Positions 23,446-34,100 of a DNA stretch of 64,000 nt are shown piece by piece. Below the pieces are notes generated by a model, which saw only the letters and a list, made by a program, of their open reading frames with translations, was not told the origin of the DNA and ran no database searches. Position 1 is the stretch's first letter; every line of letters begins with the position of its first letter. Source of the DNA: Chondrus crispus (Eukaryota > Rhodophyta > Florideophyceae > Gigartinales > Gigartinaceae); contig NW_005179111.1 of the NCBI RefSeq assembly GCF_000350225.1, positions 208,899 through 272,898 of the forward strand, given 5' to 3'. The position numbers were made by a program, and so were the translations under genes.

Positions 23446-24700
23446 CCTTCTCTTCTGTTTTGTGTATGAGATCCTAATACTCCTTGGTACCTTCTTGGAG
23501 AGCATCGTCTACTTAGGTAATGCACAAGCCATCAAGTTTGCCTCGAATGCATTTCAAGAAAAACGCTCCATCTCCTGTTGTTCCGGTCATGTTCAAGTTC
23601 TGCTTGATATGACTGCTGATTGTACGGCCCTGGTAATCACCACTGTCGGCAAGATTGTACGAAAGTTTTAGCAATTTCAGGAACTTTCCTGGTTCAGTTC
23701 AAATTCTCCGGTCGGTATGATGTACACATTCCTCATTAGTTTTTCTGGGCTTTGAAGGTATGATTGAGTTACATCTGTTGTAAACAGTCGGAGTCCGCAT
23801 ATTGCTGCCAATCCGATCAGAATTCGTGTGGAATGTTGCCTCAGTGTGGCAGTATCGTGTACAAAAGACGTTTTCAGCTTATCCCTGTAACCTTGAACTA
23901 CAAAACGGGCTTCCATACTTCGTCGTTATTTCCTTCATTCTCTATGGCTAGTACAAATCTATCACCGAGCATATTTGCGTTTCTAAGTACTTCTGATCTA
24001 CATAAAAGTTTCCACGTTCCTTTTTCCATCAAACCTTTCAGCTCCTTTCTCTTTGCACCTCTAAATCGTTCATCGTTTGATCTAGGGTCGCCAGTTTTGA
24101 TCACTTCGGTGAGTTCAACATCAAATTGAATGGTTTGGGTCTGTTTACGGACTTAAAAGGCTCCAACATCGCGGTTAGGAACTCGTCCCGTGAGTAGATG
24201 TATGTTGCCGAGAGTTTTCTCGAACATAAGGCTTAACTTGTCATATATTCATTGTAATATGCAACTGCCCGTCGCTGTTCTTTTTATCTACTATTTTGTC
24301 TCTAATACATGTGATGGTTGGAGGTCCAATCCATTCCTTTCTCCTTTCTTGGTAAACAGGTACTTCTTGACCTATCTTGATTACAAAATCGGTTGCGATG
24401 GGGATGCTTCTGGTAAGAACAGCAAGACTGCGCCTCTCGGCTACCACAGCATTCATTTCCATTTAAGCGTTTGAAAGTGCGATAATCCTTTCTCTCTGAG
24501 CGGGTATATCTGAGGCCATGACTTTGGAATCGTGGTATTATCCCGAATACAACTAGAGAAGTAACCAAGGCGTTATCTTCGTTGGTATCGTTCATGGCTT
24601 TGATCGACAGTTTTAGTGCAATGTTACGATCAATTTGTGGGAAGTCCAATATAATCTTTCGCTATATTCTTCGGAGGGGTGCATGTAGTCTTTTTCCAAT

Positions 24701-25752
24701 TGTAGTGCAATGCACATGTCGGGCAGAGACCGCGGTCGGATGGTCCAGCAAAAACAACAACAGCAACAAAAAGAAGAACTGCCGATGGCACAGCGCTACG
24801 GAGTGTCCGACTCTCCCTTCTCCGTTTAAACGAGCTTGCGACTCGTAGTAGCTCGGATCCCTGATGGGGGGGGGCACAGAGAAAATAGCCCGGCCCGGGA
24901 TCGGTGTGGTAGAGACTTGCGAAGAGATCTGCTCGACGAGTGTGGAGTGGGGCGCGTACGTAGGTACCCTGGTTCCACTGGGTTGTAAGGCCAATGCTCG
25001 TTGAGCTTCTTCGACACCTTGTAACGTGACAAGGCCTTCGACGGGGGCGTCGCAACGCAGCCCGACGGGATGAAATGAAAGTAGCAGCGCTACGTCAACC
25101 GTGCCGCCCGATGGCTCGAAACACCTACACCGGTTCGGTCGCAACCGACACCGATGGTACCAACACTGGCTCGTAATACGACGGAGCCCTTCGAGGGAGA
25201 CGTCGTTGCAACGGTCTCCGTCGGAAAATGGGTCACAGTAGCAGCGCTACGTCAACTGTGTCGCCCGATGGCTCGAAACACCTACACCGGTTGGGTCGCA
25301 ACCGAGGCCGATGGCACCAACACAAGATAAGGGAAAAATAGGTAGAATTAGAGATAGAAAAGCATAGGGAAATGAAGGAAAGAGAAAAGGGAACCCCGAG
25401 CGATAGAGGATGCCGTAGGCTTAGGAAAAAGGGAGCGTCTTGGTAGAGACGGACTTCGACCAAGGCGACATTCAACTCCGGCAACTCGGGTTGGTTTATT
25501 GACTTGTTCGGTCAAAGGGCTAAGTTATATAGAGCCCCGCCGGGGCGAGTACAGTAGCTCCCGACTCTAGATTCTAGATCTAATCTAATGTCAGCAAAAT
25601 TAATGCCAACTAATTAACTAAATAAAATAAAATAATTAAAAATTAAAGCTGTGCAATTATTCACACGTGTGTCCCCCAAACCCGGACTACTTTTCATATC
25701 CAAATGTTTTCCTTTCTTTTCACCCCCCTTTCCAGGTGCGTATTGCACTACA
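24701..25752 (-). repeat. 3' LTR of element B
   Basis: 1,052 bp, TGTAGTGCAAT to ATTGCACTACA. It contains a direct duplication of an 87-bp segment (25,080-25,166 and 25,237-25,323). On the minus strand CTCTATATAACTT near 25,523-25,535 is a TATA-like promoter core. It interrupts the copia integrase remnant. Confidence 0.92.
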
Positions 25753-25764
25753 TATCCCCCTTCT
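25753..25764 (-). other. Polypurine tract of element B
   Basis: On the minus strand CAGAAGGGGGATA directly precedes the 3' LTR, fixing the orientation of the element and the LTR boundary. Confidence 0.75.
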
Positions 25765-25793
25765 GAGCGCTCTCGCGCAGCGGCTTCACTCCC

Positions 25794-27527
25794 TTGCTTC
25801 CCAACTTCTTCCTTTTTCTCCCGACCATCGGTCGCCGCTCGCGTGAGAGTAAGACGATCTCCATGTTTCCTTCATCGGATCCCACTGTCGGACATACCGC
25901 CCGCGGTCGCCGCGGTGTGGGCTTCTCACACACGCCTTCCATTCCTAGCGACCTTCCTTCCATACCCCGACTTCCCCCAAACACCAACGTTCCTGAACCG
26001 GGCTTTCATCCCGATCTCCATCCTTCATCAGCCCCTTGTCGATACCCCTCACTAGCCGAGCTCCAAGGTAAATCCATGCGCGACTATTCCTTACTGTATG
26101 CGGCCACTCCTTGGTTTTCCGCCATCGACGTGCGTGACGTCACTAGCATCGGGCGCGACTTTGCCGACGGTGCGGGGATGTTACCGGGTCACCTTCCCCT
26201 TCAAGCCATTTCCTCCTACGATTGGCGTGCCCGTGTCGCCATTCCCCCTTCTATCCTGCGTCGTTCCTCCCCTCGTGGCCGACAGGGCCTATCCCTGCGG
26301 TTCATGGAAGCCGTCCTCGACCGCCTCGACCTATCCCTATCCGATGCCCTCATCCCTCCGTCCTTCGGATGTGACACGTGGAAGTTTCGCACGGAGGGGG
26401 AGCGTGATTACCTTGACAACCTCCTCAGCTGGACACGGGGTGACCCCGTGCTCGAGGCGGACCGCCTGTGGCATAACCAACTGACGGTGACTAACGATGC
26501 CATGTCATACACGCGCGCAATCCTCCCCCTCAATTTCCGATATATGAAACGCGGGAACATCCCCTTCTTCCAGCATACGGTCCGATTCGAGCGTAAGATG
26601 AGATCGGACACGGGATATTTCCTAGCTTACCAAATGGTTGAGGCGGGGGAAATTGCTCGGTCACACTACCCCAACCGGTACCAGCAACTCCCCTCGTGGT
26701 GGGGACAATTTGAGGTCTGCCAAGGGTTTTGGGCAGAGCTCGGTCCCATCCTTACCTACTTTGGAAGCCATCTCACTGATCCTCGTCACGGGTTGTGGGT
26801 TGTCTTTTTGACGGAGTGGTGCGTAAAGGTAGCCGCCACCTTGCTCTGGGAGGCGTACGATTGTTGGCGGCTTTGGTATCTTCCTCCGAAGCTCGTCGAG
26901 CTCATGTGCCTTTTGGACTATACTGTGCCCTTGGGCGGAGCAGACACCGACTTCGAACTGCACTCCTTACTCGAAAAGATCAATCAGGTCAACTGGGATG
27001 TTGTTCCCGCTATCAACTCATCCCGATCCTTCGCGAGGCGACGCCCGTCCTTTTCTCCCGGACGAAGTCACAGTGCGGCGGGTGACTTTGTCTGGTTCAA
27101 CCCGTGGACATCCGCCTTGTGCTCTCCCTCCGAAGCGCGCCTCAGTCGCCAATTCGGCAACCAAGTTCCAACCCCTGACGTAGCTCCCATACGAGCCATA
27201 GATCCCCGCGCAGACGACGTTTGCCCCCGACCGTCTGCTCCAGATTCCCCTCTCCCTGCAGCCCCTGCCGCTGCTCCTCCTGCTGTCGATATCCCCTCGG
27301 CAGGGCATACCGAAACTCTGTCGGTTAGGGAAGCGTTGTCTTCCCCACCGTCCCTATCAATTCCCAAAAAGAGCGACGGAGCCATTGACATCTACTGCAC
27401 ATTGCTCCGCGCTCATGGCATCAGAGGTGAAGCTCTCCAAGGGGCTTCCCTCGATGATCTGCGAGTCCTTGCTCGACTCGTTACCTCACTCCCGAAGGAA
27501 AAATCCTTGGGTGTGCCGCCCCAATGA
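25794..27527 (+). CDS. Unknown 577-codon gene carried antisense in element B
   Basis: Uninterrupted frame on the strand opposite to gag and pol, between the 3' LTR and the end of pol. I recognise no family. Seen: a proline- and serine-rich start; a central folded-looking part (about residues 105-420) rich in Trp, Tyr and Leu (SYDWRARVAIP, TEGERDYLDNLLSWTRGDP, LPSWWGQFEVCQGFWAELGP); a proline/alanine-rich linker (about 470-510); and a short C-terminal helical segment. There is no signal peptide, convincing membrane span, zinc knuckle or RT motif. Met24 (25,863) may be the true start. AATAAA at 27,624-27,629, about 97 bp past the stop, is a plausible poly(A) signal. Additional antisense genes are known in some plant LTR elements, but the function here is unknown. 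Confidence 0.65.
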   Translation: MLPNFFLFLPTIGRRSRESKTISMFPSSDPTVGHTARGRRGVGFSHTPSIPSDLPSIPRLPPNTNVPEPGFHPDLHPSSAPCRYPSLAELQGKSMRDYSLLYAATPWFSAIDVRDVTSIGRDFADGAGMLPGHLPLQAISSYDWRARVAIPPSILRRSSPRGRQGLSLRFMEAVLDRLDLSLSDALIPPSFGCDTWKFRTEGERDYLDNLLSWTRGDPVLEADRLWHNQLTVTNDAMSYTRAILPLNFRYMKRGNIPFFQHTVRFERKMRSDTGYFLAYQMVEAGEIARSHYPNRYQQLPSWWGQFEVCQGFWAELGPILTYFGSHLTDPRHGLWVVFLTEWCVKVAATLLWEAYDCWRLWYLPPKLVELMCLLDYTVPLGGADTDFELHSLLEKINQVNWDVVPAINSSRSFARRRPSFSPGRSHSAAGDFVWFNPWTSALCSPSEARLSRQFGNQVPTPDVAPIRAIDPRADDVCPRPSAPDSPLPAAPAAAPPAVDIPSAGHTETLSVREALSSPPSLSIPKKSDGAIDIYCTLLRAHGIRGEALQGASLDDLRVLARLVTSLPKEKSLGVPPQ

Positions 27528-27623
27528 CCTGCCGCTTAGAGCGACTTCCCCGTGATCCGTTCACGGATTATTACCCGTTTGGGGTGATGTCTGGTTATTG
27601 ACGTCATCCGGTAGCTTTTGGAT

Positions 27624-27629
27624 AATAAA
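27624..27629 (+). terminator. Candidate poly(A) signal of the antisense gene
   Basis: AATAAA about 97 bp after the stop of the antisense frame, followed by a pyrimidine-rich stretch (27,640-27,870). Single hexamers occur by chance, so support is moderate. Confidence 0.4.
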
Positions 27630-27639
27630 ATGAATCACC

Positions 27640-30600
27640 TGTGTATCCCCCGTTACCTTCACTTTCCTCCTCTTTTTTTTGTATGCGTCCCGCCTCTGCG
27701 GTCGCATCCCCATTCTGCCATTCCCCTCTCTTTTTTTCTCGTCACATTTCCCTCCTCTTTCTCACACGTTCTCCTTCTGCCATCCTCCTATCACAGCGTG
27801 CGTCTCCCATTTTCCTCCTCATTCTCCCAAATTTCCCTTTTTGTGTGAGGCTGTCCTCACACGGTTCCCATGAAAAATACAATATGGTCGACGCCATACG
27901 AGCGACGTCATCCCTCAACTGTTATCGCGACGCCACTGTAGACGTCCGTTATTACGGTCAACAAAGTGGTAGGGGGGTTTTGAGGTTCACAAAAAAATAT
28001 GGTTCGTTATAAACCTGCTTGACCCGTTCGGTCGCGCTCGCTTGAGTCGGTTATTTCCGACACCGGGTTCTACTGTACGGTCCCCGTAGTGCCAAAAGAT
28101 AGCGTTGCTTCTCAATGCCCATGGAAAGTTACACCCTCATTGCAGTTTCTGATGAGTCGCCCGTTTCCATTTTTTTTTATTTGCACAACCTGGCGAGATC
28201 GTCCCGAGCTTGTCACCATGCGTAATCAATTCAGTCATAGCAGCGTTCCCGTCTACGATTCTTATCAAAGCAGACCTGTCGAATTCCTCTTGCAGTAGTT
28301 GCGGACTCCCGCAACTCGTCATTTGTCGCCTGAGGCCTGCTTAGTCGTGCAATAAAAAAATTCATAGGGGGGGTAATGGCGGGGTGTGGGGACAAAAACC
28401 TCATTCTTTTCCTCGTTCGGTTGTCGTGCGACCGAGGCCACTCGTGTCCACGAAACGTTAACAGAAATCTGTGGCCATTGTTCTAATCTCCCCCGCGTCG
28501 ACACTGCAACAATAAAAAGATTCATAAAGGGCGTCGGAGCTCGTATCACTTCATGACATTCCTGTCTTTGACGAATACGATCTTCTTCGTACGAGGTGCT
28601 ACGAAATGTGACCTCCTCGAAGGGGTTCTGCTCTCGCGCAGGCTTTAGAGCCTACAGTACCAAATCGTCGATACTTGGTAAAGTCCTTGCGAGAGTTACT
28701 GGCCATTTGCACACCGTCCTCGTTTTCGGTAGTCGTGCCCGCCTTCCTCGCGGGTCCACGAAACGTTTGTCCTTCTACACGCGAGCCATCGTTTCCCTTC
28801 GGCGAGCGCCGTCCTGCTCTCGCGATCGGAGGCTGTACTTTGATGTGTGTCTTATCGCTGGTTCCTGCTCATCCCCAGAAGGAAAAAATAGTAATAAAGG
28901 GAGTCGCGACGGAATTAAAGTTGGGTACAAGGTCGACGGGCATCCTTCACGATTTCCAACACGTCTTTCCACGACGCGGATCGTACTGTCAGCTTTGTAC
29001 CCGTCGGGTCTTTCTCTTGATCGTCCTTCGCGCACCTCGGCGAGTCATCCCTCTCGTTCCGGGTCCCGGTTGAGCCCCCTCTTGATCGTAACATGTCGGC
29101 TGACCGGCGTCCGTAGTGTGAGGTGGGGTGGGGGGGTCACATCTAGGATGTGACAAAACAAAATAGAAAGCAACCCCAAAACAAAAACATTGACAAAAGA
29201 AAGGAGATAAGCGCGATCGGATGATGTTGTCTCGACAGAGGCAACGTTCGTCGTGGTCGCGAACCGTGTGCAGCTCACTTATCCCAAAAAGGCTCCGCGT
29301 CCCATGCGCTCGACCGCGTCGCTTTCTCCTTAAAATTAATTGAAAATTCCGAGCGGTGTCCTGTGTTCCACTTGGGCATCGCGACACTTGTCGATATTTG
29401 TGCGGTGTTGTTGCTGTGTACTCGGGGAGGTCCCGTGGCTTACGCGGTGGGATTTCCAACAACAACTGCCTGCCCTTCGGACTCTCCCCTCGTATCGTGG
29501 TGCGTCTCTTCATCCTCAAGAGGTACGCCTCCCGTTGTCACACACCCTTCATCAACAAAAAAACCTTGATCACCCACCGCGCACTAACAAGCAAACAGCT
29601 CAGCTCTGCCCAGCAGTCAACAAATATTTTCGAAAAAATATCGCTTGTCCGCCCCGCTACCCTCGAGACCTTGATCGTCAACAATAACGTTGACCACAGT
29701 CATTTCTTCCTGTAGCTGTCAGACAGCTTCCGACACCACCTTTGGTTCCAGCTAGGGCCTCTACCCGCGGTCGTCTTCGTAGACTGCGAGATCCTGCGTA
29801 AGATCATGAGGACTTACCACTTGGCCTTTCCTGTTCGCCAAATCTCGAAAGTCAACCGACCCCACACTGTTCATATGCGTCGCATACTTTCTTGCGATGC
29901 CAGCATCACCTTTTCCCCATGAATCCCTCAACTCTGCCAGACGGATCATATCCGGTTTGTTCATCACACGCAATGCGCGGTGCGTATCCTCGAAAGACGA
30001 AGACCTTTTGCTGCCACGGGCGTCCAGACCCTGTACAGACGAGCGAAGCTTTGCGTATGGCGATTCGTACTCGTCCCTTGCTTCCTGTGCGCCGATTTAC
30101 CCCTGTCCCTCTGGTCTCTTTGAGCGTTTTCAGGTACCACCTTCACAATTCCGGTATATTTCCGGTGCAACCCTCTCTTGATTTTTCTTTTTGACCGTTA
30201 CTCCTGTAGCCCCGCTCTGTCCATGTCGGATCTCTTGTGGGGTACAAAACCTTGCCGGTTGGCTCACCATTTCGCGCCGCGATGCTGGCAGCGTGGGAGA
30301 GTTTTAGCAAAATCCTCTCGTCATTTTTGTTGCGCGACCATATATTATCGAAAACGAACCGGCTTCGACGACCTGCAACCCAACTTTGAACCCCTGTTAG
30401 CACCTCCTCCAGCTCGGTCAGATTGGACAGATTGTCCTCTCCTTCACGTCCCCTAGAGATGCAGACAGCATGGCAGAATCGTTGTTTCAGCTCTGCCTCT
30501 CTGGCGTCTTGCCTTAGAGTCGAAAAACACCCCCCCGTTCGTAAAGCGCGTGTGTAGTGCCTCATCTCCTTCTGGCTCCATCCACGACGTAGGAACACCC

Positions 30601-31157
30601 GTCTTGGAGTCATGTTCTTCTACGTCTCTTCGCTCCTCCTCGGCCTTGCCCTGAATGGTGAGAATCCCGCGACGCGGGCGTCAGCCGTAACTTTGTCAAA
30701 GGCAGAATTGATCTCGAAGATCATCGCCTCTTCAATGTCTTCCTTGGACTTCTCATAGACTTGCTGACGGACCTCCGCGGTGCGGGGTCGTGTCTCTAAC
30801 GTCTCAAAAATAAAATAAAATAGAACAACACAAAAGCAATCACAAATAAAACAAAAACGAGACCGAACAGTTATGAAGGTAAGAGTGAAGGAGGTTGACT
30901 ATCCATTCTATGTCCCCGTTCTTCCAGCGTTCTTTTCTCGCTTGGCACATCGTTACGCAACTTCCGACCTGAGTATCTCATCACGACGCTCATCCTACTC
31001 GTGCGCGCGCTGCGTCTACTTGCGGGTTGGCTGTCTGAAGGCCCCTCACCTGGTTCGTTCCATCTCATCATTCTCCTTTTCTCGACCCTCAGGTCGGCTC
31101 GCTATGCCCCGCGCGGACTACCGCACTGACACTGACATGTGAAATTCTTGGTTACCA
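27640..31157. other. Element B: long 3' region of unclear content
   Basis: 3.5 kb between the antisense gene and the end of pol. It starts with a C/T-rich tract (27,640-27,870). It contains related blocks that look like diverged internal repeats: TCCTCGTT near 28,411 and 28,717, each followed about 35 bp later by GTCCACGAAACGTT. Minus-strand frames at 30,143-30,613 and 29,761-29,973 have protein-like composition but no recognisable domain. I cannot assign a gene. Confidence 0.4.
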
Positions 31158-34100
31158 CTATCCTGATTGCGCTTGCGCGATCTGCGCGGGCAAGGATAAT
31201 CTTTTCCTTCGGAAATACGTGACAACTGCGCTGCGGGGCAGTTGCTCAATGGGCTCCCACGTCGCGTCCTCGGGCGTATAACCGTACCATTCCACCTTCA
31301 GAATTAATTTCTCCCCGTCGTAGCCGTGGTCCACGATCTTGTCGATCACATACTCCTGACTCTCAGTTCCTTCTTCCTGCGTGTCCAACTGTCGTTCCCC
31401 CCTCCGAAGAGCCAGCGGCTCATACTCATCTCTGAACTTTCCGAACTCTCGTAGACCTGGAGGTGTCTCCGCTGTCGGCGTTTGACCGACTGAATTATCC
31501 TGGTCCCCTGACGTAGGCGCACGGGTGTGAGGACGTTCGTCGTCCTCCCGTACCTCTCCTTCTTCGTTTAGTTCCGGCTCTCCCAAGAACTGTAGCACTT
31601 GACGTAGGCCAGTTATTGGCGCATAGTCCATCGGGCTTGGGGCTAACTCCACCCTGTCTCGCGATACGCGTTCCTCCTGATCGCCAATGGCAATGACTAC
31701 CGTATGTTGGTCCGATCTTCTGACCTGATAAGGTCCTGTAGCGACTTGTGCCAGCTGGCGTTTCGGTTCGCTAGCCGTGCCCTGCTCCTTCCGGAGGAAC
31801 GCGTAGGACCCCGGTGGGATCTCGTATTGCGGTTTTCGAAGGCGTGCGTCGAAATTTCGCTTGTATCGGGCTTGTTCCTTTCGCAAACTCCTATCGGCGC
31901 TTCGCATTAGGCTCTCCAACCACGACTGCCATTTCAGGTAGTATGCTCGTGACGAGCTGAAATTCTCCAATGTTGGTTGCGCTTGTAACGCAATGTTTCT
32001 CGGCGCCCGAGATAACACCAGCTCGAAGGGCGCAATGTTCGTAGTTCGATGAACTTGTGTGTTGTAGGCGAACGTCACAGCGTCGCTAAATAGGTCCCAG
32101 TCCTTGGGATGCTCTCCAACGTACTTTCGCAACGCGGAAGTCAGCGTGCGGTTAAATCTCTCAACTTGGCCGTTGGCTTGCGGGTGGTACGTAGTCGTGA
32201 ACACATTGCGGATGCCGAGAATTCGACAAACGTTCTGAAAGAACCGGGCCGTGAACTGTGTTCCATTGTCGGACAGCAGCTTGACCGGCAGTCCGTACAC
32301 GAATACCCAATGGTGAACGAAGGCTTGTGCGATGTGCGCAGCTGATATTTTCTTCAACGGTACGGTTCGTACCAGTTTCGAGTATCGATCGCTGATCACG
32401 AGAATATACCGATTTTCTCGCTTAGTTGTAATTAGCTCGCCGAGGATGTCGATGGCGACAAATTCCAGCGGAGCTTTGGGCGTGAACAGCTTCATTTCCT
32501 TCGTGTTTTTTCTTAACTTCACCCTTTCCCGCGCACATGCGGCGCAATTCTTCGCGACTGCATAGCAGTCTAGGGCCATCGTAGGCCAATAAAAATATCT
32601 TCTCAAAGTCTTGTAAAGTTTCCAGCCTCCCGGGTGGCCTGCCAATTTTGCGTAGTGGCTCAACCCTAGGACGCGGTCCCTTAACGATTGTGGTATTACC
32701 ACTTGTACAAACTCCGCCGCGGTACGGCATAGAGTTCCTTCGAGTTCCTCGGTCTCCGTGCTGAACGTTCTCACCTTTCCGGCGTCCATTTCTTCCTTGA
32801 TGCGGTTGCAGAAGGGGTCGACGACTTGCTCGCGAATGAGCTCCTCCGGAGTGACAGCTTGAAATTGATCGAGGCGATCAGGGGCGGTCCCCCCCTCAAG
32901 AGCGAGGATGTCATCTGCCGCGTCAAAACTTTCCTCGTCCTCCACTGTACCCTCGGCCGGTTCGGCCATAAAGCATGGGATTTCGTCGTCGATTTCGTCG
33001 ACGGTTTCTCCTGCGGTTGGCAACCTTGACAAAGCGTCCGCCTGGCTGTTAGCCTTGCCCTTTTTGTACTTGATTTCAAAATCGAATTCCGAGAGGCGTA
33101 GCCTCCATCGGATTAATCTCCCGCTGGGGTCGGTTACGTTCATCAACCACCTTAATGAGGCATGGTCGGTATGCACGATGAAGTGCTCGCCATATAGATA
33201 TGGTCTTAAATTCTGTACGGCCCAAATTACCGCTAGACATTCTTTTTCTGATACAGAATAGTTTCTCTCGGCTGCAGCTAACGTTCTTGAAAAGAACCCG
33301 ATGGGTTTGCGTTGCACATCCGCGTGTGTTTGAAGTAGTGCAGCGCCTGTTTGGTAGTCGCTTGCATCGGTATCTACCGAGTAGGGTAGGTCCTTCTTCG
33401 GCAGCGCCAACACCAGGGGTGCCAAGATGGCGTCCTTGAGCTTATGAAAAGCTTTCTTGCACGGTTCGTCGAATCCTTCCAACTGGACCGGTTGTCCCTT
33501 CTTCAACAGTTGATTGAGCGGATGCGCGATTTTCGCATAATGAGGAACGAATCTGCGGTAGACATTACAAAGTCTCAAGAAGCTCCTGAGCTGGGTCTGC
33601 GTTTGATGGTACCTCACTTGTTCCAATGCGACGGTTCGCGCAGCGTCCACTTCCAATGTACCTGGCCGAACTACATGGCCCAGGTACTTGATCTTTTCCA
33701 CGAAAAATTCACACTTGCGAAGCTTGAGCTTCACACCTGCCTTCTCCAATACAGAAAGTATTTCATGCACGTGCACGATGTGCTCCTCCCACGACTTGCT
33801 AAAAATTATTATGTCGTCCAGATACACCAAACAGCATTTCCAACGGAACGGAGAGAGCAGGATATCCATTGCTCTCTGAAACGTCGCTGGCGCGTTAGTT
33901 AGCCCGAAAGGCATTCTTGAGAAGCGATACAGTCTTGAGTGACACGAAAATGCGGTCTTGTCGCGGTCGCGCTCAGGGATAGGCATATGCCAATATCCCG
34001 AGATCGCGTCCAACGCGGAGAAAACCATGGTGTCATCAAGCGAGTCCAGGCACTCATCCATGCGCGGTAAGGGGTACGTGTCCTTCACCGTCACTGCGTT

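Larger units (their letters stand above)
22526..24700 (-). mobile_element. Decayed Ty1/copia retrotransposon pol
   Basis: Minus-strand remnants in the copia order. The integrase end is at 24,540-24,700 (LHAPLRRI; LKLSIKAMNDTNEDNALVTS; LVVFGIIPRF). The reverse transcriptase start is at 23,677-24,104 (KRKELKGLMEKGTWKL; EARFVVQGYRDK; IRILIGLAAICG... DVTQSYLQS-type block). An RNase H tail is at 22,526-22,864 (ILITDSLSQFGVI; YNQADCLT). No LTRs are seen. It is an old fossil with many breaks. Its integrase part runs right up to 24,700, where the LTR of element B begins. Confidence 0.8.

Noticed and set aside
25794-25862. First 23 codons of the antisense gene in element B
   Set aside because: Not rejected outright, but Met24 is followed by more typical sequence and the first part lies next to the polypurine tract; the upstream start is doubtful.
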